This document shows positions 1 through 7,956 of a DNA stretch of 64,000 bases, one piece after another. Source of the stretch: Aureivirga marina (lineage in GTDB: Bacteria; Bacteroidota; Bacteroidia; Flavobacteriales; Flavobacteriaceae); assembly GCF_015767265.1 (NCBI RefSeq), contig NZ_JADPIB010000002.1, positions 371,786 through 435,785 on the forward strand, written 5' to 3'. Under the pieces are notes generated by a model, which saw only the letters and a program-made list of their open reading frames with translations, searched no databases and was not told the DNA's origin. How positions within the stretch are numbered: position 1 is the first letter of the stretch; each line of letters opens with the position of its first letter. The translations under genes were made by a program, and so were the position numbers.

Positions 1-260
1 GTTGCAACAAAAGTAAATGTACTACATAAAACTTCATCTCCTTTCTTAACTCCAAGCTGAATTAATCCTAAGTGAATTGCAGCAGTTCCTGAAGTTAAAG
101 CTGTACAGGAATTCACTCCTGTGTATTTTTTTAAATCTGCTTCAAACCCATTTACATTTGGTCCAAGTGGAGCAATCCAATTTTCTTCAAATGCCTGATT
201 AATATAACTTTGCTCTGTTCCCCCCATATGTGGAGAAGACAACCATATTCTTTTGTTCAT
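1..260 (-). CDS. DegT/DnrJ/EryC1 (PglE-like) aminotransferase, N-terminal part
   Basis: Partial gene: the start codon is at 260 and the rest lies beyond the left edge, leaving about 86 residues. The N-terminus MNKRIWLSSPHMGG, then WIAPLGPN and the TALTSGTAAIHL segment, is typical of PLP-dependent sugar aminotransferases that aminate 4-keto (or 3-keto) nucleotide sugars, such as PglE acting on UDP-4-keto-6-deoxy-GlcNAc. The catalytic lysine is outside the window. It is the last visible gene of the polysaccharide operon and starts 6 nt after the PglD-like acyltransferase, which fits sequential amination and N-acylation of one sugar. The family is clear; the sugar is inferred. Confidence 0.88.
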   Translation of the reverse strand, partial: MNKRIWLSSPHMGGTEQSYINQAFEENWIAPLGPNVNGFEADLKKYTGVNSCTALTSGTAAIHLGLIQLGVKKGDEVLCSTFTFVA

Positions 261-266
261 CAATTA

Positions 267-917
267 TTATTTTGGAATTGCAATTATTTTTTCTTTAAAT
301 CTATGAAAGACTGTACTTTCATCTTTAATATTCTTTTCGATAACCATATTTGGAGCAATAATATTATGATTACCAATTTTTACATTTGGTATCGTAGCTG
401 CATTTATACTAAAAAAATTAGAATTTCCTACAATTGTATTACCTGAGAATCCGACATTTGGACAAATGACATTATAACTTCCAATTTGTGAATCATGACC
501 TACAGAAACATTACTATTAAGTAAATTGAAATCTTCTAAAATTACATTAGGACCAATCACACAGTTTCTACATATCACATTCCCTTCACCAATAACAGCA
601 GTTTTAAAAACAAAGGATGATTTATGAATAAAAGTAAAAAAATTAGCACCTTTACTTTTATAATGTTCTACCACTTTATTTTTTAATTCCACATTAGCAA
701 AACCAATAATTACAGATATATTTTCCTCAGGCTCAAATTCAAACAAACCACCTAATATTGGGGTATTGTATTTATATTTATCTTCTTGTTCTACTTTATC
801 AGCATAAAATCCTAAAATCTCAATTTTTTCTTCGCTTGTAAGATTATTATCCTCAATATATCCAACAATTTCAGCTGCATGAGCACCTGCTCCTAATATT
901 ATAACTTTATTACTCAA
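267..917 (-). CDS. PglD/NeuD-family sugar N/O-acyltransferase
   Basis: A 216-residue protein with an N-terminal Rossmann-like part (VIILGAGAHAAEIV, residues 5-18) and a left-handed beta-helix of hexapeptide repeats (about residues 100-200). This is the PglD/NeuD architecture. The likely catalytic base is His141 in the SVGHDSQIG stretch. PglD transfers acetyl from acetyl-CoA to the amino group of UDP-4-amino sugars. Here the neighbours are carrier proteins and chain-building enzymes, so the donor may be a longer acyl-carrier thioester; that is inference. It overlaps the upstream metallo-hydrolase gene by 8 nt and precedes the aminotransferase by 6 nt, indicating translational coupling. Confidence 0.85.
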   Translation of the reverse strand: MSNKVIILGAGAHAAEIVGYIEDNNLTSEEKIEILGFYADKVEQEDKYKYNTPILGGLFEFEPEENISVIIGFANVELKNKVVEHYKSKGANFFTFIHKSSFVFKTAVIGEGNVICRNCVIGPNVILEDFNLLNSNVSVGHDSQIGSYNVICPNVGFSGNTIVGNSNFFSINAATIPNVKIGNHNIIAPNMVIEKNIKDESTVFHRFKEKIIAIPK

Positions 918-1551
918 CTTTTATATCTTTTAAAAAAAATTTATTTCCATGTCCAGGAAAAACAAGAACATCGGAACTAAATTTATTATCAATAATTTTT
1001 TTTTGGACTAAAGAAATTGATTTTTTCAATTCTAATTTATTTCCTCCAGGTAATTTGGTTGTCAAATATTCTTTGGCGATAATTGTATCTCCAGAAAAAA
1101 GCATATCATCAATGAAAATGCAAATACTCCCTTTAGAATGACCTGGTGTTGAAACTATGTTTATATAATTTTCTTCAGTTTCATTTATATGGTTAATTAC
1201 GTGTGATTTAATATCTAAATTGTAGAAATAAGACAAATTCTTTTTAGAATTTGCCATACCTTCAATTGTAATTAGAGAACATAATGTTTTAAAATCATTC
1301 ACATTTTTTAATAATTCATATCCAGCATGATGATCAAAATGTTCATGTGTAATGAAACAATATTTAATTATTTTATTATGAGTTTTTAACCAATCGATCA
1401 AAAAAGTACTCGTCCATTCACTTGGATCTATAATTATACATTGATTTGAATGAATGAATGATAAAATATAAGTATTAGAATTAAAATTATTTTTTGTTAA
1501 TTTAAAGACTTTAATTTTATACTTTTCATTAAAGTGCACTTCCTCCACCAT
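910..1551 (-). CDS. Metallo-beta-lactamase-fold hydrolase
   Basis: A 213-residue protein with complete metal-site motifs: HEHFDHH at residues 69-75, His138 in STPGHSKG, Asp155 in FSGDT and His201 in FPGHG. This is the glyoxalase II/thioesterase-like branch of the metallo-beta-lactamase fold, expected to bind two Zn/Fe ions and cleave a thioester or ester. There is no signal peptide, so it is cytoplasmic. It overlaps the SDR gene by 23 nt and the acyltransferase gene by 8 nt. Between carrier proteins, a KAS III and an acyltransferase, an editing or release thioesterase role is plausible, but the substrate cannot be read from the sequence. Confidence 0.8.
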   Translation of the reverse strand: MVEEVHFNEKYKIKVFKLTKNNFNSNTYILSFIHSNQCIIIDPSEWTSTFLIDWLKTHNKIIKYCFITHEHFDHHAGYELLKNVNDFKTLCSLITIEGMANSKKNLSYFYNLDIKSHVINHINETEENYINIVSTPGHSKGSICIFIDDMLFSGDTIIAKEYLTTKLPGGNKLELKKSISLVQKKIIDNKFSSDVLVFPGHGNKFFLKDIKVE

Positions 1552-2248
1552 CTATTATAATATCTTGTCCAGTAATCCAATTACTTTTTTGCAATAGGTA
1601 TGACACAAATTCTCCTATTTCTTCTGGCTCACCAATTCCTAAAGGTATATGTTTATTTATATCCTCGTAATTACTATTTAAAATTGACTTTGTTTTCTCT
1701 GTCATAATAGCTCCTAGAACCAAATTCACAACCTTAACTGGTTTTAATTCTATAGCTAAATTTTTAGTCAAACCAGATAATGATGCTTTTGCTGCTGCAT
1801 AAACACTGTAACCTGATTTTCCTCTAATTGAAGAAATACTTGAAAAAAATATAATATTCTTTAGATTGCTTTTATACTTCTTTTTTGATAAAAGTGAAGA
1901 AATTTCAATTGCTGAAAAAACATTCACTTGAAATATATCATTTATATCTTCTTTTTTAAAAAGTCTCAATGGCTTTAAAGTAAAAAGTCCACCAATATGG
2001 ATAAATGACTCTATAATTACTTCCTGATTTTTAATAAAACTTTCCAACGATTCTTTTATGTTTTCAGTTTTAAAATCACATACCCAAATTTTATGAGTAG
2101 AGCTATTGTTTAAGCTTTGAGAAAAAGATTTTAATTCTTCTTCTCTCCTACCAGAGAGTATTAAATTAAAACCTTCTTCTGAAAGTTTTTTAGCAACAGA
2201 CTTTCCTATAGAAGAACTACAACCTGTTAATAAAATATAATTTGACAT
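1529..2248 (-). CDS. SDR-family oxidoreductase, FabG-like ketoreductase
   Basis: A 239-residue classical short-chain dehydrogenase: cofactor motif TGCSSSIG near residues 8-15, a catalytic Ser around 137, Tyr150 and Lys154 in YAAAK, and a C-terminal WITGQDIIIDGG typical of FabG-like 3-oxoacyl-ACP reductases. Its start abuts the end of the preceding carrier-protein gene with no gap. In this context it most likely reduces a 3-oxo group formed by the neighbouring KAS III on a carrier protein to a 3-hydroxyacyl group. The enzyme class is seen directly; the acyl substrate is inferred. Confidence 0.85.
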   Translation of the reverse strand: MSNYILLTGCSSSIGKSVAKKLSEEGFNLILSGRREEELKSFSQSLNNSSTHKIWVCDFKTENIKESLESFIKNQEVIIESFIHIGGLFTLKPLRLFKKEDINDIFQVNVFSAIEISSLLSKKKYKSNLKNIIFFSSISSIRGKSGYSVYAAAKASLSGLTKNLAIELKPVKVVNLVLGAIMTEKTKSILNSNYEDINKHIPLGIGEPEEIGEFVSYLLQKSNWITGQDIIIDGGGSAL

Positions 2249-2461
2249 TTAAGATATTTTTACAAAATTACAAACATCTTCAATTGTCTTGAATTCTCTA
2301 ATATCATCGTTAGTAACTGAAATGTTATAATCACTATCAATCATTGCTATTAAAGATAGACTAGTCAATGAATCCCATTCGTCAAAATCTTCTAAATTAT
2401 CACTTAAATTTACACTTTCAACTTCTAAAATTTCAGATATTTTCTCTAAAAACTCTTCCAT
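2249..2461 (-). CDS. Acyl carrier protein (first of two)
   Basis: A 70-residue acidic protein with the phosphopantetheine attachment motif DEWDSLTSLSL, so Ser31 should carry the 4'-phosphopantetheine arm. Size, helix pattern and charge fit an ACP or peptidyl carrier protein. It lies 2 nt after the KAS III gene and directly abuts the SDR gene. The WDSL version of the motif is common in dedicated secondary-metabolism or polysaccharide carriers rather than the housekeeping fatty-acid AcpP, which usually reads DSLD. It probably holds the acyl intermediate during condensation and reduction. Confidence 0.85.
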   Translation of the reverse strand: MEEFLEKISEILEVESVNLSDNLEDFDEWDSLTSLSLIAMIDSDYNISVTNDDIREFKTIEDVCNFVKIS

Positions 2462-2463
2462 TA

Positions 2464-3534
2464 TTATTCTTTATAATTAATTATTTCACAAAAATCTAAT
2501 TTACCTAATTTGCATACAAGTAAACTCCAAGTTAATCCTACACCAAATCCTCCTAAACACACATCATAACTTTCATTTTTAATAGTACTACCTAGGTTAT
2601 GACAAATATTTAAAGGAACTGTTATTCCACTTCCATTACCGTAAATTTCAGTTATGTTGTTAGGCATTTTTGACCTGTCAACACCCAATTTATCGGCTAA
2701 CTTTTCAAGCATAAACTTATTAGGCTGATGAAAAAGATAATAATCCAAATTATCATCATTTATAGATAATTCATTATAAACTTGATTCATCATCTCAGGA
2801 ACACGTGTCATTACAAAATTAAAGACATCATCTCCTTTCATTACTAAATTGTCTAGAGATCTATAGTTACCAGAAACATCTTCGTTCATTATAGCTGTAT
2901 CAGGAGTTGAAGGCATTTTAAATCCTCCAGCTGGAATTTTTAAGCTTTCCGAACCTTTACCATCTGATTTCATGAAAAGTTCTATATTTTCATCATCATC
3001 TGATTTTTCCACAACTGTAATTGTAGCTCCATCACCAATTAATGGATGACTATTTCTATCTCTTTTTGAAACTTTCTTACTTAAAACATCTGCATTTAAC
3101 AAAACAACCTTTGAAATTGCAGGTTGTTCTAACAGCATATATGCTTGCATTAAACCTACTTCATAACCAGCACAACCTTGATTAATATCCATACAAATTA
3201 AATCTTCTTTCAAATTTAATTTTCCAGAAATCACATTTGATGTCGCAGGCAAAAAGTAATCAGGACTCTGAGTAACTAAAATTAATGCGTCTATTTCATC
3301 TTTATTCAAATAATTATTTTCAAATAAATATTCTAATCCATGAACACATAAATCTGAAACTGTAGTACTTTCTGAAGCAATTCTTCTAGTACCATATCCC
3401 ATTATTTTAGCAAGTTTTAACGATTGTTTTTCCGTAAAATTATATTCATTTATTCCATCTTTAAAATGAACTTCATTTTCTGGTAAAACACTTAAAACTC
3501 CTGTTATTTTTTTATTTTTAAAACTAAGTCTCAT
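2464..3534 (-). CDS. 3-oxoacyl-ACP synthase III family (KAS III/FabH-like)
   Basis: A 356-residue thiolase-fold condensing enzyme. The catalytic triad is visible: Cys121 in NQGCAGYEVG, His269 in FHQPNK and Asn300 in YGNGSGITVP. FabH-type enzymes condense an acyl thioester with malonyl-ACP to give a 3-oxoacyl-ACP. It sits between two carrier-protein genes (9 nt and 2 nt gaps) and upstream of the ketoreductase, so it probably extends the carrier-bound acyl unit by two carbons. Similar KAS III genes occur in flavobacterial O-antigen loci. Primer specificity cannot be inferred from the sequence. Confidence 0.87.
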   Translation of the reverse strand: MRLSFKNKKITGVLSVLPENEVHFKDGINEYNFTEKQSLKLAKIMGYGTRRIASESTTVSDLCVHGLEYLFENNYLNKDEIDALILVTQSPDYFLPATSNVISGKLNLKEDLICMDINQGCAGYEVGLMQAYMLLEQPAISKVVLLNADVLSKKVSKRDRNSHPLIGDGATITVVEKSDDDENIELFMKSDGKGSESLKIPAGGFKMPSTPDTAIMNEDVSGNYRSLDNLVMKGDDVFNFVMTRVPEMMNQVYNELSINDDNLDYYLFHQPNKFMLEKLADKLGVDRSKMPNNITEIYGNGSGITVPLNICHNLGSTIKNESYDVCLGGFGVGLTWSLLVCKLGKLDFCEIINYKE

Positions 3535-3543
3535 AATACAGAA

Positions 3544-3774
3544 TTAACAGCTGCTTTCTTTAATTAAGTCTTCTATTGCCTGTAAACTATCGAAATTCTC
3601 AGGTAAAATTTTATCTCCTTGAATTGAAACACCTAATTCAGTTTCAATATCTGATACAATCGAAATAATATCAAATGAATCTAACATTCCACCTGAAATA
3701 AAATCTTCTTGTATTTCATTAAAATCAAACTCTGGTCTTGCTTCAATTAAAATTTTAATTATTTTATCTTTCAT
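3544..3774 (-). CDS. Acyl/peptidyl carrier protein (second of two)
   Basis: A 76-residue carrier protein with GGMLDSFDIISIV, placing the phosphopantetheine on Ser33. The LDSFDI motif differs from that of the other carrier in this operon (WDSL) and resembles DltC-type carriers (LDSF), which accept aminoacyl groups from DltA-like adenylation enzymes. Such an enzyme is encoded two genes upstream. The gene overlaps the formyltransferase gene by 11 nt. My reading is that this carrier is loaded by the adenylation enzyme and may be the formyltransferase substrate; this is inference from motif and gene order. Confidence 0.83.
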   Translation of the reverse strand: MKDKIIKILIEARPEFDFNEIQEDFISGGMLDSFDIISIVSDIETELGVSIQGDKILPENFDSLQAIEDLIKESSC

Positions 3775-4630
3775 TACAATTGATTTCTATTTTTAAATTA
3801 TTTTCTTTAATTATTACTTTATTACTAGATATTGAGATTTCCTTTTTCTGAATTGGGTCTTCTAATTTTAGAATTTTATAAGACTTTATTTCTTCAAACT
3901 CTCCATTGATTGACACTTTTGAACTTGGAAAAAAAGCAAAGAAAGAATAGTCCAAAGATCTTAAAAAAGCAGAAATTTTATCTATTGACCATTCCAAATC
4001 AAGAATTCCATTATTAGGCATTTTTTTTGAATAATATATTTTATCATTCAAAGGAAAAAGCTCTATTGGTGTAAATGATATTTTTTCAGAATTTAACAAC
4101 TTTGGCAAAAGTTCTTTAAAACACTTTATTCCTAATACCATCAACTGATTAGTTAACTTTATTGCTGTAATTTTAGTATCTAATGGTATTTCTTTTTGAA
4201 TTAAAATTCTACCATCATCAACTTTTTCATTAACCAAATGCCAAGTAATCCCAGTTTTCTTTTCCTCATTAAAAATCACCCAAGTTTGAGCATTTCGTCC
4301 TTTATAACTAGGCAATAAAGCATTGTGAAAATTAATAATTGTCAAATTTTCTTTATTGATGATTTTTTCTGTAAAAAGAAAATTATTATTCGCACTTATT
4401 ATTAAAGTATTTTCTTCAATACTATTAAAATAAGTATCAATGTCTTTCTTAGAAGTCGAATCACAAACTATATATTCTTTTTTATCAGCATAAACTCTAA
4501 AAGAAGACAACGAATTATCTTCATAAAGTACTACACCAATAGTATTTTCAAATTTATTTTCTACTTCTTTCAAGCATTCTAATGCTATTTTACCAGCACC
4601 AATAATAATAATTTGTTTATAATAATTCAT
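3764..4630 (-). CDS. Formyltransferase-family protein (Fmt-like)
   Basis: A 288-residue protein with the formyl-THF transferase fold. The Asn-x-His pair (Asn100, His102) in INFHNALLPSYKGRNA and Asp138 in KVDDGRI correspond to the N/H/D catalytic triad of methionyl-tRNA formyltransferase. The C-terminal part (LEWSIDKISAFLRSLD) resembles the Fmt C-terminal domain. Homologues formylate Met-tRNA, amino sugars (ArnA, QdtF, VioF types) or the aminoacyl-carrier of linear gramicidin synthetase. It is coupled on one side to a carrier protein (11-nt overlap) and lies 7 nt from an adenylation enzyme, which favours either an aminoacyl-carrier or an amino-sugar substrate over tRNA. Confidence 0.8.
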   Translation of the reverse strand: MNYYKQIIIIGAGKIALECLKEVENKFENTIGVVLYEDNSLSSFRVYADKKEYIVCDSTSKKDIDTYFNSIEENTLIISANNNFLFTEKIINKENLTIINFHNALLPSYKGRNAQTWVIFNEEKKTGITWHLVNEKVDDGRILIQKEIPLDTKITAIKLTNQLMVLGIKCFKELLPKLLNSEKISFTPIELFPLNDKIYYSKKMPNNGILDLEWSIDKISAFLRSLDYSFFAFFPSSKVSINGEFEEIKSYKILKLEDPIQKKEISISSNKVIIKENNLKIEINCNER

Positions 4631-4637
4631 CTTATTT

Positions 4638-6155
4638 TTAAATTACTTCAACAATTTTTTTCCTATCAATCTTACCATTAGAATTATAAGGGAATGATTC
4701 CGTTTTAAACCATTTTGTAGGAATCATATATTTAGGTAAAAGACTTACTAACTTTTTACGAATTTCAATAAATTCTATCTCTCCAATATAATAAGCTTTG
4801 ATTATTTTTCTTTCAGAATCATAGATAACACAAATGTTTTCAATTTCTTCTATTCCTAAAATTATATTTTCAATTTCTCCTAGTTCAATTCGGTATCCCA
4901 TATGTTTGATTTGAGAATCTTTTCTTCCTACGAAAATAATTTCATCTCTTTCATTTACAAACACTAAATCACCAGTTCTGTAAATTATTTCTCTGTAATC
5001 GTTATTTACTGGATTTTGAACGAAAACACTTTCCGTTTTTTCAAAATCTTTATAATATCCAAACGCTAAAGAACTACCTTTCACACATAATTCTCCTATC
5101 TCCTCTGAAGCACATAATTCATCCTTTTCATTAAGTATTAACAAATCGGTATTTCTACATGCTTTCCCTATTGGTAAAGGCTCTTCATCTTTAAATTCTC
5201 TATCAACGATATAATAAGTACAATCTACAGTAATTTCTGTTGGACCATACAAATTAGAATATAAAGCATCTGGCTTTTCTTTTCTCCAATAATTTAAATG
5301 CTTATTTGGCATAACTTCCCCAGCAAATAAAATTTTGTGTAAAGAATCTACAGAATTATTTTCTAAAGCTTTTAAATTCGCAGCATTAACTAAAACAGAT
5401 GGAACCCAAAAGACAAAAGTAATTTGTTTTTGATTAATATATTCTAAAAGTTTTACAGGAAACATATATTTTTCCTCAGGAACTATAATTAATTTTGCTC
5501 CCGTCGCCAGCATTAAATAAATATCTAGTGTAGAGTTATCAAAATAAAAAGGCGCTTGACTTCCTATGATTTCATTTTCATCAACAGAATAAACTTCCTT
5601 TGCCCATTCAATATAATCAATCACTCCTCTATGTGAAATCAAAACTCCTTTTGGAGTTCCAGTAGAACCTGATGTAAAAATGGAATAAACTGGGTCTAAA
5701 TCAATTTTACTTTGAAGTTTATTTTCAATTATAGATTTTTCATTTTCATTACATGGATTCTCTGATAAATCTTCAATATAAATAAAACGACCTTCAAAAC
5801 TAGTTTTACTTAATATCGATTCAAATTTCTTACTTGTAATAAGTATTTTAGAATCTAATTTTTCAAAAATCTTATCTAATCTTTGTATTGGAGATTTTAC
5901 ATCTAAAGGCACATAAAAATTACCACTTAAAACAACACCTATAAACGAAATAATCGTTTCTTTTTCTTTTGGTAAAAAAACAGGAATAGGTGAATTATTT
6001 AATTCTGGTTCAATTCTTAAAATATGATTAGCTAAATTATATGCATTAACTTCTAATTCTGAGAATGTTATTTGCCCATTTTTATCTTCAATTGCTATTT
6101 TTGAAGAATATTTTGTTGCTGTCTCTTTTAAATATTCAGTGATGTTAATTTTCAT
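4638..6155 (-). CDS. Amino-acid adenylation enzyme (DltA-like)
   Basis: A 505-residue stand-alone adenylation protein with the NRPS/DltA core motifs in order: A3 FTSGSTGTPKGV (about residues 160-171), A4 FYFDNST with Asp206, A5 YGPTEITVD, A7 YRTGDLV, A8 GRKDSQIKHMGYRIELGE and the A10 lysine in NGKIDRKK. Asp at the A4 position usually holds the alpha-amino group of an amino-acid substrate. Length equals that of DltA. It should adenylate an amino acid with ATP and load it on one of the carrier proteins encoded just downstream. No condensation or thioesterase domain is attached. The amino acid is not predictable by eye. Confidence 0.87.
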   Translation of the reverse strand: MKINITEYLKETATKYSSKIAIEDKNGQITFSELEVNAYNLANHILRIEPELNNSPIPVFLPKEKETIISFIGVVLSGNFYVPLDVKSPIQRLDKIFEKLDSKILITSKKFESILSKTSFEGRFIYIEDLSENPCNENEKSIIENKLQSKIDLDPVYSIFTSGSTGTPKGVLISHRGVIDYIEWAKEVYSVDENEIIGSQAPFYFDNSTLDIYLMLATGAKLIIVPEEKYMFPVKLLEYINQKQITFVFWVPSVLVNAANLKALENNSVDSLHKILFAGEVMPNKHLNYWRKEKPDALYSNLYGPTEITVDCTYYIVDREFKDEEPLPIGKACRNTDLLILNEKDELCASEEIGELCVKGSSLAFGYYKDFEKTESVFVQNPVNNDYREIIYRTGDLVFVNERDEIIFVGRKDSQIKHMGYRIELGEIENIILGIEEIENICVIYDSERKIIKAYYIGEIEFIEIRKKLVSLLPKYMIPTKWFKTESFPYNSNGKIDRKKIVEVI

Positions 6156-6166
6156 TTAATCAAATT

Positions 6167-6769
6167 TTAATTATTTCCATTAAAAGCTTCGGCAGTTACA
6201 TTATTATTAGAACTAACTCCTTCAGATTTTAGTACTTTAAGTATTGTTTTTAAAATAATTTTACAATCCATCGCAAAGGTAAGATTTTGAACATACCAAA
6301 CATCAAATTCAAATTTTTGTTGCCATGAAATTGCGTTTCTACCATTTATTTGCGCCCAACCTGTAATGCCAGGTCTTACTAAATGTCTTTTCTTTTGTTC
6401 TGTATTATAAAGAGGTAAATATTGTGGTAAAAGTGGTCTAGGTCCAATCAAACTCATATCACCTTTCATTACATTAATCAACTGTGGAATTTCATCTAAA
6501 GAAGTCTTTCTTACAAATTTCCCAACAGCAGTCAATCGTTCAGCATCTGATAATAAGTTTCCTTGCGCATCTTTTTTATCATTCATTGTTTTAAATTTGA
6601 TGATATTAAAAATACGCTCATTTTTTCCTGGTCTTGCTTGAAAGAAAAATGGTTTTCCACTATTTGCAATTGCAAGAAAAATAGTAACTAAAATAAAAAT
6701 TGGACTTAAAATCAAAAATCCAATAAAAGCTACTATAAAATCGATAACTGGTTTAAAAATTTTATACAT
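6167..6769 (-). CDS. Bacterial sugar transferase (PglC-like initiating phosphoglycosyl transferase)
   Basis: A 200-residue monotopic phosphoglycosyl transferase with one N-terminal membrane helix (about residues 8-34), FKTM, the catalytic Asp-Glu dyad Asp92-Glu93 in SLDEIPQL, then [10 protein letters not shown] and [14 protein letters not shown]. Enzymes of this family move a sugar-1-phosphate from a UDP-sugar onto undecaprenyl phosphate and so start repeat-unit assembly on the inner membrane. The short PglC-like size and the nearby PglD/PglE-like genes suggest a diacetamido or related 6-deoxy-amino sugar as first residue (inference). It is part of the long minus-strand operon. Confidence 0.9.
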   Translation of the reverse strand: MYKIFKPVIDFIVAFIGFLILSPIFILVTIFLAIANSGKPFFFQARPGKNERIFNIIKFKTMNDKKDAQGNLLSDAERLTAVGKFVRKTSLDEIPQLINVMKGDMSLIGPRPLLPQYLPLYNTEQKKRHLVRPGITGWAQINGRNAISWQQKFEFDVWYVQNLTFAMDCKIILKTILKVLKSEGVSSNNNVTAEAFNGNN

Positions 6770-6792
6770 CTATAATTCAATTAATAGTATTA

Positions 6793-7953
6793 TTATCTAA
6801 GATTTTTTATAAGTAATTGATACTCTTCCAATAAAGCTTTCCAAACTAATTCTTGTTGATATCTGTCCTGTATCATCAATCTAGCATTTTGTTTTAGTTG
6901 ATCTCTCAAATTATTATTTTGAGCCATTTCTAACATCGCTTTATACAGTTGATCTTCATCTTTAGGAGGAATAATAATTCCATTTTTATTGTTAATGATA
7001 ATTTCATTACAACCGTTTATATCTGAAACAATACTAGGTAACTCCATTGCACCTGCTTGTAACACAACATTTGGAAAACCTTCTCTATAACTTGGAAAAG
7101 CTAATACATCTGAAATCGCAAAGTAAGGACGAACATCTTTCTGAAAACCAACCCATTTTATATTTGGGTGTGATTCGATATGTTTTTCTGTCTCTTGATT
7201 TAAAGGATCTAAGTCTTTTTCAAGAGGCCCTACTAAAAGAAGTTTTGTCAATGGATTTTCTTCATTCAACTTGATAAAAGATGCAACTAATTCATTAACA
7301 CCTTTATCTTTAACCATTCTTCCTACAAAAACAAATGTTATATTTTCTTCACTTATACCTAAAGATTTCTTTAAGGATTTTTGTTCTTCTAAGGATATAT
7401 TATCTTTTGAAAAATGTTTAATATTTATACCATTTGAACTACCATTTGCAAGAACTTTTAATTTATTAGAAGTTGTAAATTTTTCTTCTAAAATTATATC
7501 TTTCATTACAAAAGAATTTGGATATATCTTAGTCGCACATGCATAAGTCATTTTTTCAACAGAACTCAACAATTTTCGTTTAAATCCAGTCGCTTCCAAA
7601 AGAGGTAATCCAGCAATTGTATGCATTCTCACGGGAACTCCAGCTAATTTTGCTGCTAACATACCAACTGTTCCTGCTTTAGGCGTATGAGTATGAACAA
7701 TTTCTGGTTTTTCTTTTTTTAAAATTTTATATAAATTATATAATGCTTTTAAATCTTTAACTGGTGTAATTTTTCTAGTGAATTCAGTTGCATAAGTTTT
7801 GATATTCTCTTTCTCTCCCAACAAATCCAATTTGTTATTTTCGTTTGAAGATACTGCTACCATTTCATAAAATTCACTCATATATCCTAACTGGCCTTCT
7901 AATAATTTTGCCATCGATTCAGGAATAGTTGTTATTCGAACTATTTTTTTCAT
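6793..7953 (-). CDS. Glycosyltransferase family 4
   Basis: A 386-residue GT-B glycosyltransferase. The donor-binding domain has FVFVGRMVKDKGVNEL and SYREGFPNVVLQAGAMELPS. The usual E-x7-E pair of GT4 is E-x7-Q here, since NVVLQ replaces the second Glu; I note this as a variant. The N-terminal half has the HTHTPKAGTVGMLAAKLAGV signature found in WcaL/Wbp-type lipopolysaccharide enzymes. It probably adds the second sugar to the lipid-linked unit in the cytoplasm. Donor and linkage are unknown. It is spaced 3 nt from the CapK-like gene. Confidence 0.88.
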   Translation of the reverse strand: MKKIVRITTIPESMAKLLEGQLGYMSEFYEMVAVSSNENNKLDLLGEKENIKTYATEFTRKITPVKDLKALYNLYKILKKEKPEIVHTHTPKAGTVGMLAAKLAGVPVRMHTIAGLPLLEATGFKRKLLSSVEKMTYACATKIYPNSFVMKDIILEEKFTTSNKLKVLANGSSNGINIKHFSKDNISLEEQKSLKKSLGISEENITFVFVGRMVKDKGVNELVASFIKLNEENPLTKLLLVGPLEKDLDPLNQETEKHIESHPNIKWVGFQKDVRPYFAISDVLAFPSYREGFPNVVLQAGAMELPSIVSDINGCNEIIINNKNGIIIPPKDEDQLYKAMLEMAQNNNLRDQLKQNARLMIQDRYQQELVWKALLEEYQLLIKNLR

Positions 7954-7956
7954 AGA

